Below are positions 1-8,704 of a DNA stretch of 64,000 bases, one piece after another (the stretch's first letter is position 1; each line of letters begins with the position of its first letter). Made by a program: the position numbers and the translations under genes. The notes below the pieces were generated by a model, which did no database searches, had not been told where the DNA came from, and was given only the letters and a program-made list of their open reading frames with translations. The DNA is from Nocardia blacklockiae (GTDB taxonomy: Bacteria; Actinomycetota; Actinomycetes; Mycobacteriales; Mycobacteriaceae): positions 1 to 64,000 of the forward strand of contig NZ_JADLRJ010000005.1 in assembly GCF_015477355.1 (NCBI RefSeq), given 5' to 3'.

Positions 1-14
1 AGGCCAACCCCCAA

Positions 15-108
15 GGTTTTCGGCGCGTCTCGGTTTTCGGGTGCCGCCGCGCCGCGACGAAGGAGCAAGCGGCGGCACCCGAAAACCGAGACTCAGGCGC
101 CGAAAACC
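15..108. repeat. Long nested inverted repeat
   Basis: Two nested palindromes form one large hairpin. The inner arms, 27-50 and 69-92, are 24 bases each and perfectly complementary, with an 18-base loop. The outer arms, 15-26 and 97-108, add 12 perfect pairs after a 4-base bulge (93-96). The motif GGTTTTCGG occurs in both the inner and the outer left arm. It lies downstream of the purM stop and could be a terminator or a dispersed intergenic palindrome. Positions 109-254 hold no gene I can support; they are C-rich on the plus strand. Confidence 0.85.
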
Positions 109-254
109 CGCCGCAGCGAAGCGAAGGCCAAAAACACAGCCCCGAACCTCCGCCCAACGCCGACACAACCCAGCCTCGCTCCCCCCACACAACCAGCCCT
201 ATCCCCACCCTCACTCCCCACCCCAACTCCCCCAACCCCAACCCCCCACCCCCC

Positions 255-1355
255 TCAAAACCGCGGATGCTCCCCCACCAAAACCGCCCGCACCCCCTCA
301 CTATCCTTAGCCTTCTTAACCGCCCCCAACGTCCAACACTCAATATGCCGAGCCGTAAGCACCGCCAAAGCCCGCTCAGCATCCTCAGGCGCCACCACAG
401 CCACCATCCCCACCCCCATATTGAAAGTCTTCTCCATCTCCACCCGCTCGACCCGCCCACGCTGCGCGATCATCTTGAACACGGGCGCGGGATTCCAAGT
501 CCCCCGGTCGAGTTCGGCCACCAGCCCCGCGGGCAGCACCCGCGCCAGGTTCCCGGCCAGCCCGCCTCCGGTGACGTGCGCGAAGGTACGCACATCGGTC
601 TCGGCGACCAGGGCCAGGCAGTCCTTGGCGTAGATCCGGGTGGGCTCCAGCAACTCCTCACCAAGGGTCCGCCCGAATTCCTCGACGTGCCCGGTCAGTG
701 ACATCCGATCGATGTCGAGCAGCACGTGCCGAGCGAGGCTGTATCCGTTGGAGTGCAGTCCGGAGGAACCCATGGCGATGACGACGTCGCCGGGCCGCAC
801 CCGGTCGGGCCCGAGCACCGCTTCGGCTTCCACGACGCCGACCCCGGTGGCCGAGATGTCGTAGTCGTCGGGGCCCATGAGTCCCGGGTGTTCCGCGGTT
901 TCGCCGCCGAGCAGCGCGCAGCCGGCCTTCACGCAGCCCTCGGCGATGCCTGCGACGATCTGTGCCATCCGTTCGGGCACGACCTTGCCGACGGCGATGT
1001 AGTCCTGCAGGAACAGCGGTTCGGCGCCGCACACCACGAGGTCGTCGACGACCATGGCGACCAGGTCCAGTCCGACGGTGTCGTGCTTGTCCAGTGCCTG
1101 TGCGACCGCGATCTTGGTGCCGACCCCGTCGGTGGAGGACGCGAGCAACGGCTCGGTGTAGTCACCCTTGAGCGCGAACAGTCCGGCGAAGCCGCCCAGG
1201 CCGCCCTGTACCTCGGGGCGGGTGGCCTTCTTGGCGAGCGGCGCGTACAGCTCGACCGCGCGGTCACCGGCCTCGATGTCCACGCCGGCCGCGGCGTACG
1301 AAGCACCGGCGCCAAGGCCGTCCACACCGGCACCAGTCGGGGTCTGCTCAGTCAT
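255..1355 (-). CDS. purM: Phosphoribosylformylglycinamidine cyclo-ligase (AIR synthetase)
   Basis: PurM closes the imidazole ring of FGAM, using ATP, to give AIR in step five of purine synthesis in the cytosol. The 366-residue protein is full length. It carries the family's Gly-rich GGLGGFAGLF segment (about 51-60), the STDGVGTK motif (74-81) and GGETAE (150-155). I chose the ATG at 1355 (MTEQ...) because GGAG lies about 12 bases upstream; a TTG six codons earlier has no ribosome site. The last ~150 bases are strongly strand-skewed (C-rich on the plus strand, G-rich in the coding strand). Its nearest purine neighbours here, purF and purL, are kilobases away in separate units, so coordination with them must act in trans. 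Confidence 0.97.
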   Translation of the reverse strand: MTEQTPTGAGVDGLGAGASYAAAGVDIEAGDRAVELYAPLAKKATRPEVQGGLGGFAGLFALKGDYTEPLLASSTDGVGTKIAVAQALDKHDTVGLDLVAMVVDDLVVCGAEPLFLQDYIAVGKVVPERMAQIVAGIAEGCVKAGCALLGGETAEHPGLMGPDDYDISATGVGVVEAEAVLGPDRVRPGDVVIAMGSSGLHSNGYSLARHVLLDIDRMSLTGHVEEFGRTLGEELLEPTRIYAKDCLALVAETDVRTFAHVTGGGLAGNLARVLPAGLVAELDRGTWNPAPVFKMIAQRGRVERVEMEKTFNMGVGMVAVVAPEDAERALAVLTARHIECWTLGAVKKAKDSEGVRAVLVGEHPRF

Positions 1356-1481
1356 TTTCGGGGAAAGCTCCAAACCGAATCGGCGGATAGATGCCTGCTC
1401 ACGCTACCGGAGCCGGATAACGGGACTGCACCGGTATTGCCTTCTCGGCTCGACGAATCGGGCGATTTCGGGCGACCGCCG

Positions 1482-1510
1482 TTGACATACATACGGTATG
1501 TATGTGAATC
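1482..1510 (+). promoter_or_regulatory. Promoter with embedded TetR-type operator
   Basis: A perfect 10-bp inverted repeat around one central base lies at 1485-1505 (ACATACATAC, G, GTATGTATGT). A TTGACA -35 hexamer at 1482-1487 overlaps its left arm. It sits about 45 bases before the hydrolase start, in front of a two-gene unit that ends with a TetR gene, so autoregulation is the simplest reading. The operator assignment is inferred; the palindrome is seen directly. Confidence 0.8.
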
Positions 1511-1548
1511 TGAGCGCATCGCGACCACACCTCTGCGGAAGGCACGAC

Positions 1549-2418
1549 ATGGGAATCAGCAGCGCACTCGGCCCGGTCCACGAGGCGGAACTGCCGGGCG
1601 GCACCCGGATCCGCTACCACGACACGGGCTCCGGCGCGCCCGTGGTGTTCGTGCACGGCCTATTGGTCAACGCCGACCTGTGGCGGAAGGTGGTGCCGGG
1701 CGTGGCCGCCGCCGGGCACCGCTGCCTCGCCCCGGATCTGCCGTTCGGCGCGCACTCGATCCCCGTGCCCGGCGCGGACCTCTCCCCGACCGGCGCGGCC
1801 GACCTCATCGCCCAGTTTCTCGAACGGCTGGACCTGCGTGATGTGACCTTGGTGGCCAACGACACCGGCGGCGCGATCACGCAGATCATGCTGACCCGCG
1901 ACCGTTCCCGCGTAGGCCGGGTCGTGCTGACCAACTGCGATGCCTACGACAAGTTCTTCCCCCAGCCGTTCACGCCGCTGCCGCGCCTGGCGGCGGTGCC
2001 CGGCCTGGTGCGAAGTCTGCTGGAGCTCATGCGATTCCGGCCCGCGCAGCGACTGCCGATCGCGTTCGGTTTGGTGACCAAGCGCCCGGTGCCGCCGGAG
2101 ATCGCGGACTCCTATCTGCTGCCGAGCCGGCAGTCCGCGGCGATCCGGGCCGATCTGCTGCGGTTCGTGCGGGGCGTGCACAAGCGCTACACCCTCGCGG
2201 CCGCGGAACGGTTCCCGTCGCTGGACCTGCCGGTGCTGCTGGCGTGGGCGCCCGAGGACAAGGCGTTCAAGCTCGCGTTCGCCGAGCGGCTGGCGCGCGA
2301 CCTGCCGGACGCCACGCTGCGGCTGATCGAGGACTCCTACACCTTCAGCGCCGAGGACCGGCCGGAGTTGCTCACCGAGTTGATCGTGGAGTTCACTCGG
2401 CTGCATGCCACGCCGTAG
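1549..2418 (+). CDS. Alpha/beta-hydrolase fold protein
   Basis: A 289-residue alpha/beta hydrolase with an HG oxyanion motif at 36-37. The nucleophile elbow reads NDTGG (104-108), so the presumed nucleophile is Asp105, as in haloalkane dehalogenases and epoxide hydrolases, rather than Ser. An acidic residue sits in the AWAPEDKAF segment. Where a catalytic His is expected near the C-terminus the protein reads EDSYTFSAEDRPE, with no His, so either the activity is unusual or the family uses a variant triad. The start is the ATG at 1549 with GGAAGG six bases upstream; an earlier in-frame ATG at 1498 lies inside the operator palindrome. It overlaps the tetR gene by 14 bases, which suggests co-translation. 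The substrate is unknown. Confidence 0.85.
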   Translation: MGISSALGPVHEAELPGGTRIRYHDTGSGAPVVFVHGLLVNADLWRKVVPGVAAAGHRCLAPDLPFGAHSIPVPGADLSPTGAADLIAQFLERLDLRDVTLVANDTGGAITQIMLTRDRSRVGRVVLTNCDAYDKFFPQPFTPLPRLAAVPGLVRSLLELMRFRPAQRLPIAFGLVTKRPVPPEIADSYLLPSRQSAAIRADLLRFVRGVHKRYTLAAAERFPSLDLPVLLAWAPEDKAFKLAFAERLARDLPDATLRLIEDSYTFSAEDRPELLTELIVEFTRLHATP

Positions 2419-3016
2419 TCAGGAGGATCGCTCGCGCGCCACCCGGGCCGCGCTCGAGGACGCCGGACGCCGGCTGTTCGCCGAGCGCGGCTACGCGAAC
2501 GTCTCGGCCGAGGAGATCGTCACCGCGGCCGGGGTCACCCGCGGCGCGCTGCACCACCACTACGGCGACAAGCGCGGCCTGTTCCTGGCCGTGCTCGAAC
2601 AGTTGGAGGCGGAGAACACCGCCGAGATCGCCCGCGCCATCGCCGAACTTCCCTATCCCGGCGATCTGCTCGCGGCGATGGCCGTGGGCCTGCGCACCTT
2701 CCTGGAGATCAGCCGCCGCCCCGAAACCGTGCGGATCGCCATGTCCGACGGCCTGACCGTGCTGGGCTGGGAGGGCTGGCGCGAGATGGAGGCCCGCCAC
2801 GGCCTCGGGCTCATCACCGACCAGCTGCGCCGGGCCGTCGACGCCGGCCTGGCCGTCCCCGTACCGGTCCACGTCCTGAGCAAACTCGTCCTCAGCGCCG
2901 TCACCGAGGCGGGCATGATCGTCGCCCACGCCGAGGACCCCGACACCGCCCGCCTCGAGGCCGAACAGTGCCTCCTCTTACTGATCAGCGGGATCCTCCG
3001 CCAACCCGGCGGCTGA
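2405..3016 (+). CDS. TetR/AcrR-family regulator
   Basis: A 203-residue regulator with a canonical N-terminal TetR DNA-binding domain. The helix-turn-helix spans about 33-53, ending in the typical GALHHHYGDK segment. The C-terminal ligand and dimer domain is family-typical in length and too variable to predict a ligand. The ATG lies inside the 3' end of the hydrolase gene. The TetR probably represses its own two-gene unit through the 21-bp palindrome at 1485-1505, with release by the hydrolase substrate or a related compound; that regulatory link is inference from position. Confidence 0.92.
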   Translation: MPRRSQEDRSRATRAALEDAGRRLFAERGYANVSAEEIVTAAGVTRGALHHHYGDKRGLFLAVLEQLEAENTAEIARAIAELPYPGDLLAAMAVGLRTFLEISRRPETVRIAMSDGLTVLGWEGWREMEARHGLGLITDQLRRAVDAGLAVPVPVHVLSKLVLSAVTEAGMIVAHAEDPDTARLEAEQCLLLLISGILRQPGG

Positions 3017-3071
3017 CCACGACGCCCCGCGCCGAACACGTGACGGCCGCGGCAACCGCTCATGGCTGTGC

Positions 3072-3617
3072 CTACGCCGTGCGATCGTCGACACCGCACA
3101 GGGCGTAGGCGAAGACGAACGGCTCCGTGCCGTCGTTGAACCACGCGTGCGGCGTGCCGTTCTGGATCACACAGTCACCGGGCCGCAACGAGACGTCCAC
3201 GCCGTCGCCGAGGCGCATCCGCCCTTGTCCGGAGAGCACCACGATGTAGTCGATGCTCGCGGTGCGGTGCATGCCGGGTGCGGCGGGATCGAAGGCCGCC
3301 ATCATGCCGGGCAGTTTCGCCTCCGCGTCCGCCGCGACGGCCGCCAGTTGTTCCTCGGACAGCTCCGCGTCGGGCTCATAGCTCAATCCCGGTGGGACGG
3401 AGATGAATCCGAAACGCACGCCGCCCGGCCCGGGGAAGTAGCTGGTCCGCGCAGCAGGCGGCAGCCGGTCGACCGGCAGCTCGGGCAGTTCGTCGAGTTC
3501 CCAGATCCGATAGAGCTCGGCGCCGGGTAGCAGCGCCAGCGTCAGCGGCTCGACCCGCTCGTCGGCCAGTACCCGTCCCCGACCGGCCCCGTCGTCGCCG
3601 ACCACGATCCTGCGCAT
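3072..3617 (-). CDS. Cupin-domain protein
   Basis: A 181-residue soluble protein. Its C-terminal half (about 105-175) is a cupin_2-like beta-barrel with the characteristic stretches DYIVVLSGQGRMRLGDG, LRPGDCVIQNG and TPHAWFN. The His of PHAWF is a plausible metal ligand. The N-terminal half does not match a family I know. The start at 3617 (MRRIVVGDD) has GGAG about eight bases upstream; a longer in-frame extension to 3755 lacks a ribosome site. It is transcribed divergently from the AraC regulator across 221 bases, so that regulator is a good candidate controller. Small-molecule binding, isomerase or oxygenase activity are all possible. Confidence 0.85.
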   Translation of the reverse strand: MRRIVVGDDGAGRGRVLADERVEPLTLALLPGAELYRIWELDELPELPVDRLPPAARTSYFPGPGGVRFGFISVPPGLSYEPDAELSEEQLAAVAADAEAKLPGMMAAFDPAAPGMHRTASIDYIVVLSGQGRMRLGDGVDVSLRPGDCVIQNGTPHAWFNDGTEPFVFAYALCGVDDRTA

Positions 3618-3838
3618 GTGAACTCCTGAATGCCTCGGCCGGCCGAGCGGGCCGGAATCGAATGCCGCGCCGACCCACCGGGCGCCGGCTCTCCGGACGG
3701 TATCCGCCGGTCGGCCGGGTGGGCTTGTCCCGCGACGCAGGGGCGTTGTCCGCATGCGCAGAGCCGCGCGGCCGTAAGCTCGTCCGAGTCGGGCCCGGCG
3801 CCCGGACCACCGATGTCCGCCGAATCGGAGGAGTGCGC

Positions 3839-4819
3839 ATGGCCGTCGCCGAAGCAGCCACGACGCGCGCGGTCGATCCCCGCGAGCGAGCCGATTACTG
3901 GGCGCACCTGATCGACTCCTACCACTGCCGGCTGGGCTACGAATTCCCGTGCCGCACCGACTTTCACGGGCACACCCGGCTCCGGCGCACCGCCGCCTAT
4001 CAGCTCGTCGGGTGGGAATCGGACGCCGTCACCTACCGTCGCGACCCGAAGCTCATCCGCGCCGACCCCGACGACGACTACCGGCTCGTCGTTCCGCTCG
4101 CCGGGCGGATCGGCTTCGACTCCGCGGACGAAAAGGGCACGCTGGCACCGGGTTTCGCGGCCCTGGTCGCCATCGACCGCCCCTTCGCGATGTCGATGTC
4201 CGACGGCGGCCGCGGGCTGATCGTCACCGTTCCGCGGCGCGAGATCCGCCATCGTCTGCACCGCGTCCCGGTGCCCGCCCGGCCGCTGGATCTCACGACC
4301 GGGCTCGGGCGGGTGGCCGCCGGCATGATCGGCAGCCTGTACGCCGAAAGCGCGGCGCTCACCGACGAGGCGGTCGACGCGGTCGCCGAGCGGCTGGTGG
4401 ATCTGCTCTGCCTGCAGCTGCTGGGCGCACCGGCGAGCGCGCCGGCCCGGCTGGCCGAGGTGGAGGCGAGCGCCCGCCGCTACATCCACGACCACGCGAT
4501 GGAACCGGACCTCGGTGTCGCGCGCGTCGCCGGTGCGCTCGGCTGGTCACCGCGGCAGCTGCAATTGGCGTTCCGCGCGACCGGCACCACCCCGAGTGAG
4601 GTCATCCGCGAGACGCGCCTGCGGGTGGCGCGCGACCGCCTGCGCAACCCCGCCTACGGGCACCGCAGCATCGCCGCCATTGCCGCGGACCTCGGTTTCG
4701 CCTCGATCAGTAGCTTCACCAAGGCTTTTCGCCGACGCTTCGACATCACGCCGGGCCAGCTCCGCCACGAATCCGGCGGGCACGCGGCACCCGTCCCGCT
4801 GAACCGCGCCGCCGGCTGA
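3839..4819 (+). CDS. AraC-family transcriptional regulator
   Basis: A 326-residue regulator. The N-terminal two thirds resemble the AraC-binding-like domain found in many actinobacterial regulators. The C-terminal ~100 residues contain the two helix-turn-helix motifs of the AraC family (VARVAGALGWSPRQLQLAFR and IAAIAADLGFASISSFTKAF) and the PGQLR terminus. The start is the ATG at 3839, with GGAGGAG (3827-3833) five bases upstream; the open frame extends further 5' but is not needed. The divergent cupin gene is the likely target. The inducer cannot be read from sequence. Confidence 0.92.
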   Translation: MAVAEAATTRAVDPRERADYWAHLIDSYHCRLGYEFPCRTDFHGHTRLRRTAAYQLVGWESDAVTYRRDPKLIRADPDDDYRLVVPLAGRIGFDSADEKGTLAPGFAALVAIDRPFAMSMSDGGRGLIVTVPRREIRHRLHRVPVPARPLDLTTGLGRVAAGMIGSLYAESAALTDEAVDAVAERLVDLLCLQLLGAPASAPARLAEVEASARRYIHDHAMEPDLGVARVAGALGWSPRQLQLAFRATGTTPSEVIRETRLRVARDRLRNPAYGHRSIAAIAADLGFASISSFTKAFRRRFDITPGQLRHESGGHAAPVPLNRAAG

Positions 4820-4844
4820 TCCGTATCCGCGGCGGGAGTGGCGA

Positions 4845-4881
4845 GCACCCGGTCGACGTCCGGCACCGACCGGCCGGGTGC
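4845..4881. terminator. Bidirectional hairpin terminator between araC-type gene and ABC operon
   Basis: The arms GCACCCGGTCG (4845-4855) and CGACC plus CCGGGTGC (4867-4871 and 4874-4881) pair with a two-base bulge. The hairpin lies between convergent genes. There is no clear U-tract, as is usual for actinobacterial terminators. Confidence 0.6.
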
Positions 4882-4944
4882 CCGCCTGGATGTTGTGTCG
4901 TCGGCACGTCCCCGAGACTGCGCGACGACACAACCGGATCGGGA

Positions 4945-6627
4945 TTACCCGCTGGGATCGGCGGCGAAAAGTGGGGCCGACGCGGCACGGCGGCGGCGCT
5001 GCTCGACCGGGTCCGGCACCGGGACCGCGGCGACCAGGCGCCGGGTGTACTCCTGCGTCGGCTGCCGCAGGATCTCGTCGCGGGTGCCCTGCTCGACGAC
5101 GGACCCGTTGCGCAGCACCGCGATTCGATCCGCGAGCTGGTCCACCACCGCGAGATCGTGACTGACGAACAGACAGGCCCAGCCGAATTCGCGTTGCAGT
5201 TGCGCGAACAGTTCCAGCACCCGCGCCTGCACCGAGACGTCCAGGGCGCTGGTCGGCTCGTCGGCGATGAGCAGATCCGGATTCAGCACCAGCGCGCGGG
5301 CCAGGCTGGCCCGCTGCCGCTGCCCGCCCGACAGCTCGTGTGGATAGCGCTGGTCGGCGTCGGCCGGCAGCTGCACGTCGTCCAGCAGCTTGCGCACCCG
5401 GGCGCGCAGGGCGGACCCGTTGGCGGCGCGATGCACCACCAGCGGCTCGGCCACGCACTGCCCGACGGTCAGCCGCGGGTTCAGCGATGTCGCGGGGTCC
5501 TGGAAGACGAAGCCCAGCCGCTTGCGCAGCGGCCGCAGCCGCCGTTCCGACAGGCCCGTCAGCGGCGTGCCGAGCACCGTGATCGTGCCCGCGGTCGGTC
5601 GTTGCAGCGCCGCCACGCAACGGCCCAGCGTGGTCTTGCCGGAGCCGGATTCGCCTACCAGACCCAAAGTTTCGCCGCGGGCGATGGTGAGATCCACCCC
5701 GTCCACCGCCCGGAAGGCCGGACGGCCCAGCGCGCCAGGGAATTCCACCACCAGCCCCGACACCTCGAGCACCGTCTCGGCCGCGGTTTCCGGCTCGCCG
5801 ATCCCGTCGCTCGGTGCCGGTCCCGCGCCCAGGTGCGGGACCGCGGCCAGCAGATCGCGGGTGTACTGCTCCCGCGGATCGGCGAAAAGCCTTTCCACCG
5901 GGGCGGTTTCGACGACGCGCCCGTCACGCATCACCACCACCCGGTCGGCCAGGTCGGCGACCACGCCCATGTTGTGGGTGATGAGGACGATGGCGCTGCC
6001 GAGCCGGTCGCGCAGATCCCGCAGCAGCTCCAGGATCTCGGCCTGCACGGTGACGTCCAGCGCGGTGGTCGGCTCGTCGGCGATGATCACCTTCGGCTCG
6101 CACGCGATGGCGATGGCGATCATCACCCGCTGCTTCTGCCCGCCGGAAAGCTGGTGCGGGTAGAAGTCGACGCGCTGCTCCGGGTCGGGCAGGCCGACGG
6201 TGCCGAGCAGCTCGATCGCGCGGGTCCGGGCCTGCTTGCGACCCAGCCCGCGGTGCGCGCGCAATGCCTCCGCCAGCTGGAACCCGACCGTGAACAGCGG
6301 ATCCAGAGCCGCGCCCGGCTCCTGGAACACCATCGAGATCGCCCCGCCGCGCAACGCGGTGAGCTGCTTGTCGGTCATCGCCGTGACGGCGTGGCCCCCG
6401 ACGGTGACCAGGCCCTCGACCCGGGCGGTCGCGGGTAGTAGGCCCATCGCCGTGCGCGAGCTCACCGACTTGCCCGATCCGGACTCCCCGACGACGGCCA
6501 GCACCTCGCCGGGGAACACCTCGTAGGACACGTCGCGCACGGCGTGCACCGCGCCCGCGTCGGTGGCGAAGGTCACCGACAGCGACTCGACGGCCAGGGC
6601 GGTGGCGCGTTCCGCGGTCTCAGTCAC
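4945..6627 (-). CDS. Peptide ABC transporter, fused dual ATPase (DppD-DppF type)
   Basis: A 560-residue protein made of two complete ABC ATPase domains in tandem. Each has Walker A (GESGSGKS and GESGSGKT), a signature motif (LSGGQKQR and LSGGQRQR) and Walker B ([11 protein letters not shown] and [11 protein letters not shown]). It powers the importer encoded just upstream and replaces the separate DppD and DppF subunits of many bacteria. The GTG start at 6627 has an excellent AAGGAGG ribosome site and overlaps the end of the permease gene by 8 bases; the frame continues 11 codons upstream without support. The substrate is probably di- or oligopeptides, but nickel or other small solutes are handled by close relatives. 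Confidence 0.95.
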   Translation of the reverse strand: MTETAERATALAVESLSVTFATDAGAVHAVRDVSYEVFPGEVLAVVGESGSGKSVSSRTAMGLLPATARVEGLVTVGGHAVTAMTDKQLTALRGGAISMVFQEPGAALDPLFTVGFQLAEALRAHRGLGRKQARTRAIELLGTVGLPDPEQRVDFYPHQLSGGQKQRVMIAIAIACEPKVIIADEPTTALDVTVQAEILELLRDLRDRLGSAIVLITHNMGVVADLADRVVVMRDGRVVETAPVERLFADPREQYTRDLLAAVPHLGAGPAPSDGIGEPETAAETVLEVSGLVVEFPGALGRPAFRAVDGVDLTIARGETLGLVGESGSGKTTLGRCVAALQRPTAGTITVLGTPLTGLSERRLRPLRKRLGFVFQDPATSLNPRLTVGQCVAEPLVVHRAANGSALRARVRKLLDDVQLPADADQRYPHELSGGQRQRASLARALVLNPDLLIADEPTSALDVSVQARVLELFAQLQREFGWACLFVSHDLAVVDQLADRIAVLRNGSVVEQGTRDEILRQPTQEYTRRLVAAVPVPDPVEQRRRRAASAPLFAADPSG

Positions 6628-7603
6628 CGGTGTCCTCCTTCGGCGCGGCGGTGGCGGCACGGCGGGTGCGCAGCAGCGGGTTGAGCACCTCGTTGAGGCT
6701 CTCCCCCACCAGCGTCATCCCCAGCACCACCAAAACGATTGCGACGCCGGGGAATACACCCGTCCACCAGATTCCGTTGGAGACGTCGGCGAGCGCCTTG
6801 TTCAGGTCGTAGCCCCATTCCGCGGCCTGGGTGGGTTCGATGCCGTAACCGAGGAAGCCCAGCGCGGCCAGGGTGAGAATCGCCTCGGACCCGTTCAGCG
6901 TGATGATCACGGGCAGCGACTGGGTGACGTTAGGGAAGATGTGTCGGAACAGGATTCGCCCCACGGGCGCACCGGTCACCCGCGCGGCGTCCACGTACGG
7001 CTCGTGCTTCACCGCGAGCGTGGCGTTGCGCACCACCCGGAAGTACTGCGGCACGAAGATCACCGTGATCGCCACGGCCGCCGACAGCACCCCGCCGAAG
7101 CTCGACGAATTGCCGCCCGCCACCACGATCGACACCACGATCGCCAGCAGCAGCGTCGGGAAGGCGTACAGGGCATCCATGAACAACGTGAGCACCCGGT
7201 CCACCCAGCGACCCAGATAGCCCGACACCAATCCCAGTGGCACACCGACGATCAGCGAGAGCACCAGCGACACCGCGATCACCCACAGCGCGGTGCGGGC
7301 ACCGTAGAGCACGCGGGAGAACACGTCCTCACCGCGCACCGAGGTGCCGAACCAATGCTGCGCCGAGGGCGCCTGCTGCCGCGCGAAATCCACTCCGTCC
7401 GAGGAGATCTGGGCGAATCCGTACGGCGCGAGCAGCGGCGCGCACAGTGCCACGAGCACGAACAGGGCGATCAACCCGAGTCCGGCGATCAGCGTCACCC
7501 GCTGCAGCCCGGAGGTCATGGCGAACAGCCGCAGGCCGGGGATGCCGCGGCGCGCCACGGGTGGCACCACGACCGGTTCGGCCATCAGTTCAGGCGCGGT
7601 CAT
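6620..7603 (-). CDS. Peptide ABC transporter permease (DppC type)
   Basis: A 327-residue inner-membrane permease of the BPD_transp_1 family, with an N-terminal cytoplasmic extension followed by six predicted membrane spans. The EAA-type coupling loop is recognisable around VDAARVTGAPVGRILFRHIF. It pairs with the adjacent DppB-like protein to form the channel. The ATG at 7603 follows directly after the TAG stop of the upstream permease gene, so the two are translated as neighbours in one transcript. Its end overlaps the ATPase start by 8 bases. Confidence 0.94.
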   Translation of the reverse strand: MTAPELMAEPVVVPPVARRGIPGLRLFAMTSGLQRVTLIAGLGLIALFVLVALCAPLLAPYGFAQISSDGVDFARQQAPSAQHWFGTSVRGEDVFSRVLYGARTALWVIAVSLVLSLIVGVPLGLVSGYLGRWVDRVLTLFMDALYAFPTLLLAIVVSIVVAGGNSSSFGGVLSAAVAITVIFVPQYFRVVRNATLAVKHEPYVDAARVTGAPVGRILFRHIFPNVTQSLPVIITLNGSEAILTLAALGFLGYGIEPTQAAEWGYDLNKALADVSNGIWWTGVFPGVAIVLVVLGMTLVGESLNEVLNPLLRTRRAATAAPKEDTGD

Positions 7604-8704
7604 CTAGAACCTCACCCTCGGGTCGATCAGCGCGACGACGAGATCCACGAGGAAGCTCATCACCGCCACCACCAGCGCCAGGAAGGCCACGATCCCTTGC
7701 ACCGCGATGAAATCGCGGGCCTGCAGGTACTGCGCGAGCTGGTAGCCGAGGCCCTTCCACTCGAAGGTGATCTCGGTGAGCACCGCGCCGCCGAGCATCA
7801 TGGCGATCTGCATGCCCATCACCGTGACGATCGGGATCATCGCGTTGCGGAAGGCGTGCCGGCCCACCACCGTTCGCTCCGACAGTCCACGCGCGCGGGC
7901 GGCGTCCACGAAATCGCTGCGCAAGGTCTGGATCAGATTGATCCGCACCAGGCGCAGGAAGACGCCGGCGGTCAGCAGTCCCAGCGCGACCGCGGGCAGC
8001 ACCGCGTGTTTCAGCACGTCGAGCAGGTAGCCGGGATCGCCGTACAGGATCGCGTCGACGGTCAGGATGTTGGTCTTCGGCGAGACATGTTGCAGTGCCA
8101 GTTCGACATTGGTGCTCGCCCGCCCGGCCACCGGCAGCCAGCCCAGCCGCACCGCGAAGACCAGCTTCAACAGCAGGCCGACGAAGAACACCGGTGCCGC
8201 GTACACCAGGATCCCGAACAGCCGCAGCCCCACGTCCGCCGCCTTGTCCCGGCGCCGAGCGGCGTAGCGGCCCAACGGAACTCCGACCACGAACGCCACC
8301 AGCAGCGACCAGAACACCAGTTCCAGCGTCGCGGCGCCGTAGCTGACGATGATGTCGCCGATGGCCCGGTTGTCGGTGGAGCGGCCGAAGTCGCCGCGCG
8401 CCAATCCCGAGATATAGTCCCAATATTGACTGAGGACAGGACGATTGAGCCCCGCGGCCTCCTTGCGTGCCTCGATCTGGTCCGGCGGCAGCCGACCGCC
8501 CAGCGCGGCGCTGATCGGGTCGCCCACAACCCGCATCAGGAAGAACACGACCGTCACCAGAATCCAGGCCGTCGGCACGATCAGCAGCAGCCGCACACCC
8601 AGGTAGCGCAGCAGCACCCCGTAGCGGGATCCACTGCGGCGCTGCGTAGTTCGAGGAGCAGGAGCCGGGGTGTGCGGCTCCTGCTCGGTGGTCGCGGCGG
8701 TCAC
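7604..8704 (-). CDS. Peptide ABC transporter permease (DppB type)
   Basis: A 366-residue permease with a charged N-terminus of about 30 residues, a first membrane span (YLGVRLLLIVPTAWILVTVV) and five or more later spans. The coupling segment DFVDAARARGLSERTVVGRHAFRNA is typical of DppB/OppB. The start is the GTG at 8704, which overlaps the TGA of the substrate-binding protein gene (GTGA junction), a classic coupling arrangement. It is the second gene of the four-gene importer operon. Confidence 0.94.
   Translation of the reverse strand: MTAATTEQEPHTPAPAPRTTQRRSGSRYGVLLRYLGVRLLLIVPTAWILVTVVFFLMRVVGDPISAALGGRLPPDQIEARKEAAGLNRPVLSQYWDYISGLARGDFGRSTDNRAIGDIIVSYGAATLELVFWSLLVAFVVGVPLGRYAARRRDKAADVGLRLFGILVYAAPVFFVGLLLKLVFAVRLGWLPVAGRASTNVELALQHVSPKTNILTVDAILYGDPGYLLDVLKHAVLPAVALGLLTAGVFLRLVRINLIQTLRSDFVDAARARGLSERTVVGRHAFRNAMIPIVTVMGMQIAMMLGGAVLTEITFEWKGLGYQLAQYLQARDFIAVQGIVAFLALVVAVMSFLVDLVVALIDPRVRF

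Noticed and set aside
41-310. 89-codon plus-strand frame in the C-rich region after purM
   Set aside because: It is almost pure Pro/His/Arg produced by C-rich sequence, overlaps the hairpin and the purM 3' end, and has no ribosome site.
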